A stretch of 8,156 nucleotides of DNA from an uncultured Anaerolineales bacterium (GTDB taxonomy: Bacteria > Chloroflexota > Anaerolineae > Anaerolineales > Villigracilaceae). Where the stretch lies: positions 1-8,156 of the forward strand of contig CALLJA010000484.1 of NCBI GenBank assembly GCA_938008865.1. Direction: 5' to 3'. Both the position numbers and the translations under genes were made by a program. The notes beneath the pieces are model-generated. The model was not told the origin of the DNA. It ran no database searches and saw only the letters and a program-made list of their open reading frames with translations. Positions within the stretch are counted from its first letter, which is position 1; every line of letters starts with the position of its first letter. Shown here piece by piece: positions 1 through 7,640 of the stretch.

Positions 1-1348
1 TGACCTCGTCGCCGTTGGCATAGCGGATGGCGTATTTGGCAAAGCGTTCGAGCTTGGTGTGGCGGGAGTTGGCTACGATCAGGGTCGCGCCGCGCTCGGC
101 GGCCTGCTTGACGCGCAGATACCAGACGGGCGCTTCTTCATATAAATCCGAAGCCGCCACCAGGATCGCGTCGCCCTTGCCGAGCTTGCCCAGGTCCGTG
201 CCCTGGCTCACGCCGACCTGCGCGGTCAGGTCGCCGCCGCCCATGTCGGTGTAGAGGATCGACTTGCCGCCCAGGCCGTCGGCCAGGGACTTGAGGTTGA
301 ACAGGTCTTCGTTGGAGAGACGGCCCGAGGCCAGTACCACCACGTCCGACTTGGAGGCTTCGAAGGTTTGGGTTACCAGGTCGAAGGCGTCGGTCCACGA
401 GGCTTTCGACTGGCGGATGGTCGGCTTGACCAGGCGCTGGGCGCTCTCCGCGTAGTGATAGGCGAAGCGGCCCTTGTCGCACATCCAGATTTCGTTGACT
501 TCCTCGTTCTGGCGCGGCATGACGCGCTTGATGACGATCTCGCCGCCCGCCTTGGCTTCGCGGCGGGTGTTGAAGGTGGTGTTGCATCCGACCGGGCACT
601 GCGAGCAGACCGAGGCCGAGGCGTGGAGTTCCCACGGGCGCGCGCCGAAGCGGAAGTCCGCGGTGGTCAGCGCGCCGACGGGGCAGATGTCGCTGGTGTT
701 GCCCGAGAAGACCGAGTCGAACCCGGGCTCAGACAGCGAAATGATCTGGGTCGAGCGGCCGCGTTCCTCGAAACCGAGCACGGCCTCGCCCACAATTTCG
801 TCCTGGAAGCGGATGCAGCGCGCGCACTGGATACAGCGCTCGCGGTCCAGCCAGATCAGTTCGCCCAGCGGGACGTGTTTGGCCAGGTGCAGTTTCTCGT
901 CATACAGGAAGCGGCTCTTGCCGGGGCCGTGTTCCATGGTCAGGTTCTGGAGCGGGCATTCGCCGCCCTTGTCACAGATCGGGCAGTCCAGCGGGTGCGA
1001 GGTCAGCAAAAATTCGAGCGTGCCCTTGCGGCCTTCCTTGGCCTTATCGGTCTGGGTCAACACAACCATGCCGTCGGAGACGGTGTTGGTGCAGGCCGTC
1101 TCGAGTTTGGGCATGAACTGGATCTTGGGCTGGCCGTTTTCCATCACAGCCTGGCCGCTGGCGCGGTCGATGACCGGGCGTCCGACCTCGACCAGGCACA
1201 TGCGGCAGTTGCCGGCCGGTTCCATCTTCGGGTGGTAGCAGAAGACGGGGATGTCGATGCCCGCCATCTTGGCGGCATCCACCACGAGCGTCCCTTCGGG
1301 GACCGTAACCTGGACCCCGTCGATTATGAGTGTTAGCTGTTTCGTCAT
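1..1348 (-). CDS. nuoG: NADH-quinone oxidoreductase subunit G (NuoG), N-terminal 449 residues; gene runs off the left edge
   Basis: Large Fe-S subunit of the peripheral arm of complex I; it carries electrons from NuoF/NuoE towards NuoB. The frame stays open from the ATG at 1348 to the window edge, so the C-terminal part of the molybdopterin-oxidoreductase-like region is missing. Cluster ligands seen in order: [2Fe-2S] C37, C48, C51, C86 in a ferredoxin-like domain; a His-Cys3 [4Fe-4S] set H118, C122, C125, C131; a second [4Fe-4S] set C172, C175, C178, C222; and a further CxxCxxxC set C248, C251, C255 with C290, matching the extra N7 cluster of some bacteria. The 35-residue gap between C51 and C86 resembles the Thermus protein more than E. 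coli as I remember them. The start follows nuoF by 10 nt, with a CGGAG ribosome site 5 nt upstream of ATG. Last gene of the nuo cluster inside the window. Identity is certain; the C-terminus cannot be judged. Confidence 0.96.
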   Translation of the reverse strand, partial: MTKQLTLIIDGVQVTVPEGTLVVDAAKMAGIDIPVFCYHPKMEPAGNCRMCLVEVGRPVIDRASGQAVMENGQPKIQFMPKLETACTNTVSDGMVVLTQTDKAKEGRKGTLEFLLTSHPLDCPICDKGGECPLQNLTMEHGPGKSRFLYDEKLHLAKHVPLGELIWLDRERCIQCARCIRFQDEIVGEAVLGFEERGRSTQIISLSEPGFDSVFSGNTSDICPVGALTTADFRFGARPWELHASASVCSQCPVGCNTTFNTRREAKAGGEIVIKRVMPRQNEEVNEIWMCDKGRFAYHYAESAQRLVKPTIRQSKASWTDAFDLVTQTFEASKSDVVVLASGRLSNEDLFNLKSLADGLGGKSILYTDMGGGDLTAQVGVSQGTDLGKLGKGDAILVAASDLYEEAPVWYLRVKQAAERGATLIVANSRHTKLERFAKYAIRYANGDEV

Positions 1349-1358
1349 GCGGACTCCG

Positions 1359-2606
1359 TTAAGCCTTCACCGCTTTTTGAAAGTCCTGCGGGAAGCGTTC
1401 GATGCCGGTCACCACCGCCATGGTGGCGAACTCGCCCAGCGCGCACAGGCATTTTCCCTGCATCTGCTTGGCCACGTTGAGCAGCAGGCTCACGTCGTTC
1501 TGCGAGCCTTCGCCCGAGTGGATGCGCTCGGTCAGGTGCAGCATCCAATAATTGCCTTCGCGGCAGGGGGTGCATTTCCCGCACGACTCATGCTTGAAGA
1601 AATGGATGGTCTTGTTGACGACCCAGTCGATGGAGACGGTGTCGTCGATCACGATCACGGAAGCGGAACCGAGGTCCGCGCCGAGGGTGCGCACGCTGGC
1701 GTAGTCCATCGGCGTGTCGAGGGCCTTGTCGTCCACTACGATCAACGAGGAGGACGCGCCCGCGGGCATGATGGCCTTGACCGGACGGTCGTCGAGGATG
1801 CCGCCGCCGTAGTTGTAGACCAGCTCGCGGAAGGTCGTGCCGAAGGGCAGTTCATAGTTACCCGGCTTCTTGACACGCCCCGAGAGCGAGAAGATCTTGA
1901 CCCCGGCGCTGTCGGGCGTGCCCATCGACTTGTACCAGTCCGCACCGTTGACGAGGATGGGCGGCACATTGGTGAAGGTCTCCACGTTGTTGACGATGGT
2001 CGGCTTGCCGTACAAGCCATAGGCGGGCGGGAACGGCGGGCGGATGCGCGGCTGTCCGCGCTTGCCCTCGATGGATTCGAGCAGGGCCGTTTCCTCGCCG
2101 CAGATGTAGGCGCCCGCACCCAGGTGGGTGTAAATGTTCAGGGAATAGTCACTGCCGAAAAGTTTCTCGCCCAGCAGGCCGGCCTTCTCCATGTCAGCGA
2201 TCTTCTCGTCGAGGAGAGCGGCCACCTGCCAGAACTCGCCGCGCAGGTAGATGTAGGCGGCGTTTGCGCCGACGGCGTACGAGGCGATGGCGAGTCCCTC
2301 GAGGAACTGGAAGGGGTTGCTCTCCATGATCTCGCGGTCCTTGAAGGTGCCCGGCTCGGACTCATCGGCGTTGGCGACCACGTAATGCGGCCAGTTCTTA
2401 TTGTCGATGAAGGACCACTTCATACCGGTTGGGAAGCCCGCGCCGCCGCGGCCGCGCAGGCCCGAGGCCTTGACCACGTCGGTGACTTCATTGGGCTTCA
2501 TGGCGGTGACAGCCTTCTGGAAAGCCTCGAAGCCGCCGTTCTTCTGATAGACGTCGAGCTGGTTGAGGTTCGGGATATCACGATGACGCAGGAGGACGTG
2601 TGCCAT
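1359..2606 (-). CDS. nuoF: NADH-quinone oxidoreductase subunit F (NuoF), FMN/NADH-binding
   Basis: 51-kDa subunit: oxidises NADH at an FMN and passes electrons to a [4Fe-4S] cluster (N3) at the cytoplasmic tip of complex I. The 415-residue protein is of usual length. The glycine-rich FMN/NADH loop GLRGRGGAGFPTGMKW is at residues 49-64, followed by the acidic NADESEPGTFKDR stretch (79-91). A second glycine-rich segment, GAGAYICGEETALL, is at 163-176. The C-terminal cluster motif ESCGKCTPCREG supplies C342, C345 and C348, with the fourth ligand C388 in CLCALG. All catalytic and cluster residues are present, so it should be active. The ATG shares its A with the nuoE stop (TAATG), which implies translational coupling, and a near-ideal Shine-Dalgarno lies 6 nt upstream. 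Homologous subunits occur in NAD-reducing hydrogenases and formate dehydrogenases, but the complete nuoA-G context makes complex I the clear assignment. Confidence 0.98.
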   Translation of the reverse strand: MAHVLLRHRDIPNLNQLDVYQKNGGFEAFQKAVTAMKPNEVTDVVKASGLRGRGGAGFPTGMKWSFIDNKNWPHYVVANADESEPGTFKDREIMESNPFQFLEGLAIASYAVGANAAYIYLRGEFWQVAALLDEKIADMEKAGLLGEKLFGSDYSLNIYTHLGAGAYICGEETALLESIEGKRGQPRIRPPFPPAYGLYGKPTIVNNVETFTNVPPILVNGADWYKSMGTPDSAGVKIFSLSGRVKKPGNYELPFGTTFRELVYNYGGGILDDRPVKAIMPAGASSSLIVVDDKALDTPMDYASVRTLGADLGSASVIVIDDTVSIDWVVNKTIHFFKHESCGKCTPCREGNYWMLHLTERIHSGEGSQNDVSLLLNVAKQMQGKCLCALGEFATMAVVTGIERFPQDFQKAVKA

Positions 2607-3112
2607 TATTTGACCTCCTTGCCCGCGTTCTTGAGCGCTTCGATCAATTCCATGGTCTTGTCCACGGTCATGTTCTCGTGATATTGGATCCCGTCAGGAC
2701 CCTGGGTCTGGAACATGGGCGCCTTATCGCAGGCTGCCAGGCAGGTGACCGCTTCGATCGTCACCAGACCGTCGGGCGTGGTCTCGCCGACCTGGATGCC
2801 GAGGTTGCCGCACAGGTCCGCGAGGAACTTGTCCGCGCCGCGCAGGGCGCAAGGCAGGTCGGTGCAGACCTGCATGCGGTACTTGCCCGCCTTGTGGTCG
2901 TGATACAGCGAGTAGAAGCCCACGATGGAGGCCACGTCCGTCTCGGTGATATCGAGCATCTGGGCGATGTCCTTCAGCGCGTCCTTGGTGACATAGCCTT
3001 CTTCACGCTGGGCCAGGTACAACAGCGGCATGACCGCCGAGCGTTTGTGCTCCGGCGGGTACTTCGCCATAATCTGATTCACTTCATTGGGATATTTTTG
3101 CGCCAGACTCAT
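2606..3112 (-). CDS. nuoE: NADH-quinone oxidoreductase subunit E (NuoE), 24-kDa [2Fe-2S] subunit
   Basis: Thioredoxin-fold [2Fe-2S] protein (cluster N1a) that pairs with NuoF in the NADH dehydrogenase module. The 168 residues show the family layout: an N-terminal helical part (about 1-75, including the typical REEGYVTKDAL and GFYSLY segments) and a ferredoxin-like part with ligands C83, C88, C124 and C128, i.e. Cx4C followed by Cx3C. The extra C101 is not a family ligand. The start codon overlaps the nuoD stop in ATGA, and a GGAG lies 10 nt upstream inside nuoD, so reinitiation after nuoD is likely. The end overlaps nuoF by 1 nt. Length and motifs are complete. Confidence 0.97.
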   Translation of the reverse strand: MSLAQKYPNEVNQIMAKYPPEHKRSAVMPLLYLAQREEGYVTKDALKDIAQMLDITETDVASIVGFYSLYHDHKAGKYRMQVCTDLPCALRGADKFLADLCGNLGIQVGETTPDGLVTIEAVTCLAACDKAPMFQTQGPDGIQYHENMTVDKTMELIEALKNAGKEVK

Positions 3113-4338
3113 CGGTCAATATCTCCGAGCACAATGTCGGTGGAGGCGAGGATCGCCACCAGGTCCGCCACGAGATGTCCCTTGACCATCTTGGACAGCG
3201 GTGACAGGTTATCGAAGGAGGGCGTGCGCATGTGCACGCGGTAGGGTTTGGGGCCGCCGTCACCTTCGAGGAAGACGCCCAGTTCGCCGCGCGGCGATTC
3301 GACCGCGCTGTAGATGGACGCCTTCGGGGCGGGAAAGCCCTCGGTCCACAACTTGAAGTGGTGGATGAGCGCCTCCATGCTGGTGCCGATCTCCGAGCGG
3401 GGTGGCGGAACGAACTTGCGGTTGTCCGAGCGGACGGGGCCAAGCGGCAACTTGTTGAGCGCCTGCTCGACGATCTTGAGCGACTCGCGCAATTCCTGCA
3501 CGCGCACCAGGTAGCGGGCGTAGGTGTCGCCGGCTGTGTGAGTGGGCACGTTGAAGTCGTACTGTTCATAGCCCATGTACGGGCGCGCCTTGCGCAGGTC
3601 CCAGTTGACGCCCGAGGCGCGCAGCATCGGACCGGTCACGCTGTGAGAGAGGGCGGTAGCCGCGTCCAGTTTGCCGATGCCCAGCATACGGTCCAGGAAG
3701 AGCGGATTCTTCGTCAGCAGGGTCTCGTATTCGTCGATGCGGCGCGGGAAGATCTTGATGAAATCGCGCACGGCCTGCTCGAATTCGACCGGCACATCGC
3801 GCCACACGCCGCCGGGGCGGAAGTAGGTGGTCATCATGCGCTGGCCCGAGACCAGTTCGAAGATGTCGAGGATCTGTTCGCGCTCGCGGAAGCAGTACAG
3901 GAACATGGACATGGCCGCCAGGTCCAGGCCCGAGGTGCCCAGCCAGACCAGGTGCGAGGCGATGCGCTGCAGCTCGCTCAGGATGACGCGCAGGGCCTGG
4001 GCGCGGACCGGCACATCCAGGTCCACCAGCTTCTCCACCGCCATCACATAGGCCAGGTTGTTGCCCATCGTGTTCATGTAATCGAGGCGGTCGGTCATCA
4101 CTTCGGCCTTCTGGTAGGTCTTGGCCTCCATGTTCTTCTCGATGCCGGTGTGCAGGAACCCGATGTCGGGGATGCAGTTGATGACGGTCTCGCCGTCGAG
4201 TTCGAGCAGCAGGCGCAGCACGCCGTGTGTGGACGGGTGCTGGGGGCCCATGTTCAACAGCATGGTCTCGCCCGTGAGCGCGCGCTCCGAGACGAGGTGC
4301 CGGTATTGGTCAACAGTGACTTCTTGTAACTGGGACAT
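3109..4338 (-). CDS. nuoD: NADH-quinone oxidoreductase subunit D (NuoD), 49-kDa quinone-site subunit
   Basis: Descended from the large subunit of NiFe hydrogenases; with NuoB it forms the quinone-reduction pocket of complex I. It is 409 residues long, the usual size for the unfused form. The N-terminal loop MGPQHPSTHGVLRL carries H34 and H38, and Y87 sits in the DRLDYMNTM segment. H38 and Y87 are the positions that contact the quinone head group in the Thermus enzyme (numbering from memory), so the quinone site looks intact. The hydrogenase Ni-binding CxxC pairs are absent, as expected for NuoD. It is a separate gene from nuoC, unlike the fused nuoCD of enterobacteria. The ATG is 2 nt after the nuoC stop, with AAGGAA 5 nt upstream. 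The stop overlaps the nuoE start. Confidence 0.98.
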   Translation of the reverse strand: MSQLQEVTVDQYRHLVSERALTGETMLLNMGPQHPSTHGVLRLLLELDGETVINCIPDIGFLHTGIEKNMEAKTYQKAEVMTDRLDYMNTMGNNLAYVMAVEKLVDLDVPVRAQALRVILSELQRIASHLVWLGTSGLDLAAMSMFLYCFREREQILDIFELVSGQRMMTTYFRPGGVWRDVPVEFEQAVRDFIKIFPRRIDEYETLLTKNPLFLDRMLGIGKLDAATALSHSVTGPMLRASGVNWDLRKARPYMGYEQYDFNVPTHTAGDTYARYLVRVQELRESLKIVEQALNKLPLGPVRSDNRKFVPPPRSEIGTSMEALIHHFKLWTEGFPAPKASIYSAVESPRGELGVFLEGDGGPKPYRVHMRTPSFDNLSPLSKMVKGHLVADLVAILASTDIVLGDIDR

Positions 4339-4340
4339 GG

Positions 4341-4853
4341 CTATTCCTTCGCGTACGGCTTGCGCAGGTCGATATCTTCGAAGTTGAAGGTGAACTGCGG
4401 CTCTTCGTAGCCCAGCGGATAATCCTTGCGCAGCGGGTGTCCCTCGGCGTCTTCAGGCATCAGGATGCGGCGCGGGTCGGGATGGCCCTCGAACTGGATG
4501 CCGAACATGTCGAGCAGTTCGCGCTCGCGCCAGTTGGCCGATTCGAATATCCCCGTGGCGGTCGGGACTGTGGGGTTATCCCCGTTGACCGGGACACGCA
4601 GCTGGAAGGTGATATTCTGCGCCAGCGAAGATAACTGGTAGATGACGTGAAATCTCGGCGAAGTCTGCGGCCAGTAATCCACGGCCGTCTGCGCCGAGAG
4701 CAGTTCGAACTGGTGTTGGTCGCGCAGCAGGGTCAGCGCCTCGACAATCTGCGCGGGCTGGACGAAGTAATGCACCTCGCCGCGGAACTCTTCGAACGAG
4801 CCACCGAGCTTCGCCTGCAATGCCTTTACGATGGGTTCAAGTTTTGCTTCCAT
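4341..4853 (-). CDS. nuoC: NADH-quinone oxidoreductase subunit C (NuoC), 30-kDa subunit
   Basis: Structural Q-module subunit that braces NuoD and NuoB in the peripheral arm; it holds no cofactor. The 170 residues match the short bacterial form. The family signature spans about residues 108-145: WRERELLDMFGIQFEGHPD, then RRILMPEDAEGHPLRKDYPL. The N-terminal half (1-105) has the expected alpha/beta pattern with weaker conservation. The chosen ATG has GGAG 5 nt upstream. It is preceded by the only sizeable gap inside the cluster (63 nt), which holds two inverted repeats that could affect its expression. It ends 2 nt before nuoD. Confidence 0.97.
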   Translation of the reverse strand: MEAKLEPIVKALQAKLGGSFEEFRGEVHYFVQPAQIVEALTLLRDQHQFELLSAQTAVDYWPQTSPRFHVIYQLSSLAQNITFQLRVPVNGDNPTVPTATGIFESANWRERELLDMFGIQFEGHPDPRRILMPEDAEGHPLRKDYPLGYEEPQFTFNFEDIDLRKPYAKE

Positions 4854-4869
4854 GCTTTCTCCGCTCCCC

Positions 4870-4883
4870 GCACCCGGGGGTGC
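4870..4883. repeat. Small GC-rich inverted repeat in the nuoB-nuoC gap (proximal to nuoC)
   Basis: Perfect 6-bp inverted repeat GCACCC / GGGTGC around a 2-nt centre. As RNA it would fold as about 5 bp with a 4-nt loop. It ends 16 nt before the nuoC ATG, immediately next to the GGGGAGCGGAG stretch that contains the nuoC ribosome site, so the fold could influence translation. No T-run follows on either strand, so it is not an intrinsic terminator. Function is inferred only. Confidence 0.5.
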
Positions 4884-4887
4884 AGGA

Positions 4888-4906
4888 GGCCGCCGATGCG
4901 GCGGCC
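4888..4906. repeat. Strong GC-rich hairpin in the nuoB-nuoC gap
   Basis: Perfect 8-bp all-G/C inverted repeat (GGCCGCCG / CGGCGGCC) with a 3-nt loop, centred 10 nt beyond the nuoB stop edge. It lies 4 nt from the second, smaller inverted repeat. No U-tract follows in the nuo transcript, so it is probably not a terminator. Possible roles are mRNA 3'-end protection, a processing site between nuoAB and nuoCDEFG, or a copy of a dispersed intergenic palindrome. Confidence 0.6.
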
Positions 4907-4916
4907 AGAGCCTTTT

Positions 4917-5408
4917 CTATTTGGTTTGAGCCGTGGCTACGAACTTGTCGGCCTTGACCTTTTCGTACAGGGTCATCACCCCGTGGATCAGGGCCTCGGG
5001 GCGCGGCGGGCAGCCCGCCACGTACACGTCGACCGGCACCACCTCGTCCACGCCCTGTAAAATGGCGTAGTTGTTGAACACGCCGCCGCAGGAGGCGCAG
5101 TCGCCCATGGCGATCACCCACTTGGGCTCGGGCATCTGGTCGTACAGGCGGCGCAGCACCGGGGCCATCTTTCGCGAAACGCGCCCGGCCACGATCATCA
5201 GGTCCGACTGACGGGGGCTGGCGCGCATCAATTCCATGCCAAAGCGGCTCATGTCATAACTGGAGGACTGGGCGGACATCATCTCGATGGCGCAGCAGGC
5301 CAGGCCGAAGAGCATCGGCCACATGGCGTTGGTGCGGCCCCAGTTGACGACGTTTTCCAACGTGGTCGTCACCACGCCCATATTGCCGAGTTTTTGTTCT
5401 ACTCCCAT
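4917..5408 (-). CDS. nuoB: NADH-quinone oxidoreductase subunit B (NuoB), N2 cluster subunit
   Basis: PSST-type subunit that holds the terminal [4Fe-4S] cluster N2, which hands electrons to quinone. The 163-residue protein has all four ligands: the tandem C38-C39 in FGLACCAIEMM, C104 in GDCASCGG, and C133 in VAGCPPRPEAL. The family-typical RFGMELMRASPRQSD (55-69) and GRVSRKMAPVLRRLYDQMP (75-93) segments are present. The start is supported by AAGGAG 7 nt upstream of the ATG, lying inside the nuoA coding sequence. It overlaps the nuoA 3' end by 10 nt. Small hydrogenase subunits are related, but the twin cysteines and the neighbours make NuoB certain. Confidence 0.98.
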   Translation of the reverse strand: MGVEQKLGNMGVVTTTLENVVNWGRTNAMWPMLFGLACCAIEMMSAQSSSYDMSRFGMELMRASPRQSDLMIVAGRVSRKMAPVLRRLYDQMPEPKWVIAMGDCASCGGVFNNYAILQGVDEVVPVDVYVAGCPPRPEALIHGVMTLYEKVKADKFVATAQTK

Positions 5409-5755
5409 TCAAGAGCTCCTTTCTTCCACGCGTAAAAATAACCGACCAGTAAGATCGTGATGAAAATGGCCATTTCTGCCAGGCCGAACCAGGTCAACTG
5501 ACGGAAGACCACCGCCCATGGCAGGAAGAACACCACTTCGATGTCGAAGAGGATGAACAACACGGCGATTAAATAGAAACGGACGGGCATGCGCCGCGTC
5601 CCCTCGCCGTACGGGCTCATGCCTGACTCATAAGGCATGGATTTTGCTTCAGATTTCTTTTGCGGACCGAAGATCGTCCCCAACCCCACCGCGATCAGCG
5701 CCACCGCGGTGGATAGCACCAATAGAACGGCTATGGCAATGTACTCAATCAGCAT
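5399..5755 (-). CDS. nuoA: NADH-quinone oxidoreductase subunit A (NuoA), membrane subunit
   Basis: Small membrane subunit of complex I at the junction of membrane and peripheral arms. Three transmembrane segments are evident in the 118-residue form: about 4-28, 60-84 and 92-110. The loop after the first helix has the family motif PYESGMSP (41-48), and the second helix carries the conserved FDIEVVFFLPWA (70-81), including the membrane-embedded acidic pair D71 and E73. The start is set at the ATG at 5755, because AGAGGA lies 4 nt upstream and the length then matches the family. An in-frame GTG at 5785 would add ten residues (VFFTFKEDS-like) but would place the ribosome site within coding sequence and has no better site of its own. 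First gene of the operon; its last 10 nt overlap nuoB. Confidence 0.97.
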   Translation of the reverse strand: MLIEYIAIAVLLVLSTAVALIAVGLGTIFGPQKKSEAKSMPYESGMSPYGEGTRRMPVRFYLIAVLFILFDIEVVFFLPWAVVFRQLTWFGLAEMAIFITILLVGYFYAWKKGALEWE

Positions 5756-5759
5756 GGAA

Positions 5760-5765
5760 TCCTCT
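5760..5765 (-). promoter_or_regulatory. Ribosome binding site deciding the nuoA start
   Basis: AGAGGA read on the minus strand, 4 nt before the ATG at 5755. It favours that ATG over the in-frame GTG at 5785. Confidence 0.65.
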
Positions 5766-5802
5766 TTGAACGTGAAAAATACCACGTAGTTCGGTGAAGT
5801 AT

Positions 5803-5831
5803 ATCATAAAGGTCTTAAACGAGTAAATCAA
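5803..5831 (-). promoter_or_regulatory. Predicted sigma-70-type promoter of the nuo operon
   Basis: On the minus strand, TTGATT (5826-5831; 4 of 6 matches to TTGACA), a 17-nt spacer, and TATGAT (5803-5808; 5 of 6 matches to TATAAT). An overlapping alternative is TTTACT (5822-5827), an 18-nt spacer and TATACT (5798-5803). Either would start transcription near 5790-5797, giving a leader of about 35-45 nt before nuoA. The position is downstream of the rpoD terminator in the only AT-rich gap, which supports an independent nuo transcript. No start site has been measured, and the consensus used is the general bacterial one. Confidence 0.6.
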
Positions 5832-5847
5832 TGTGTCACATTTCACA
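5832..5847. promoter_or_regulatory. CRP/FNR-family-like operator abutting the nuo -35 element
   Basis: Read on the plus strand it is TGTGT-N6-TCACA, which differs at one of ten defined positions from the E. coli CRP consensus TGTGA-N6-TCACA. Its centre (5839.5) lies roughly 42-49 nt upstream of the predicted start, the place of a class II activator site. A second, overlapping palindrome is AATGTG-T-CACATT (5830-5842). Which regulator binds, if any, is unknown; the match to a distant organism's consensus is suggestive only. Confidence 0.4.
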
Positions 5848-5895
5848 AAAGTGGACGATGATGGTCATATTGGCAAATAATGGTTTTTTTGGCAT

Positions 5896-5926
5896 AAAAA
5901 AGAGGCAGCAATAGTTTGACCGCCTC
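5896..5926 (-). terminator. Intrinsic terminator after rpoD
   Basis: In the minus-strand reading, GAGGCGG (5926-5920) pairs with CTGCCTC (5908-5902) as 7 bp including one G-U, with an 11-nt loop, followed directly by six T. It starts 44 nt after the rpoD stop codon. The plus-strand reading has no T-run after the stem, so it acts only for rpoD and separates the dnaG-rpoD unit from nuo. Confidence 0.8.
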
Positions 5927-5969
5927 CGTATCAATAACACTTATATCAATTATTTGGTGTGGCCGTCGC

Positions 5970-7580
<1,611 letters not shown>

Positions 7581-7585
7581 GGACA

Positions 7586-7590
7586 CCTTC
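7586..7590 (-). promoter_or_regulatory. Ribosome binding site deciding the rpoD start
   Basis: GAAGG in the minus-strand reading, 5 nt before the ATG at 7580. The alternative GTG start at 7586 uses the last G of this motif, which makes the ATG the better choice. Confidence 0.55.
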
Positions 7591-7640
7591 GACGAATGAG
7601 ATTCAAACGAAACGGGGGTCTTCCATCCAACGGCAATGCA

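Noticed and set aside
368..1336. 322-codon open frame on the plus strand opposite nuoG
   Set aside because: Lies wholly within nuoG, whose Fe-S motifs prove the minus strand is coding.
1251..2681. 476-codon open frame on the plus strand opposite nuoF
   Set aside because: Mirror of the nuoF codon pattern, with no recognisable domain and no ribosome site; it crosses gene boundaries of the nuo operon.
3232..4329. 365-codon open frame on the plus strand opposite nuoD
   Set aside because: Same antisense artefact; its composition is rich in H, V, Q, A and L, as expected from reverse-complemented GC-rich codons.
5756..5785. Ten-residue longer NuoA starting at the GTG at 5785
   Set aside because: The ATG at 5755 has a proper ribosome site and gives the family's usual length; the extension is not NuoA-like.
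5930..5954. Near-direct repeat TATCAATAA / TATCAATTA after rpoD
   Set aside because: Only two short copies in AT-rich DNA; no further units and no sign of an attachment site or mobile-element end.
7581..7640. Possible separate promoter for rpoD in the 60-nt gap after dnaG, and the short palindrome GAAT-GAG-ATTC there
   Set aside because: The best -35/-10 candidates (TTGGAT and TTGAAT-like) are weak, and the palindrome is short enough to occur by chance. Read-through from dnaG explains expression.
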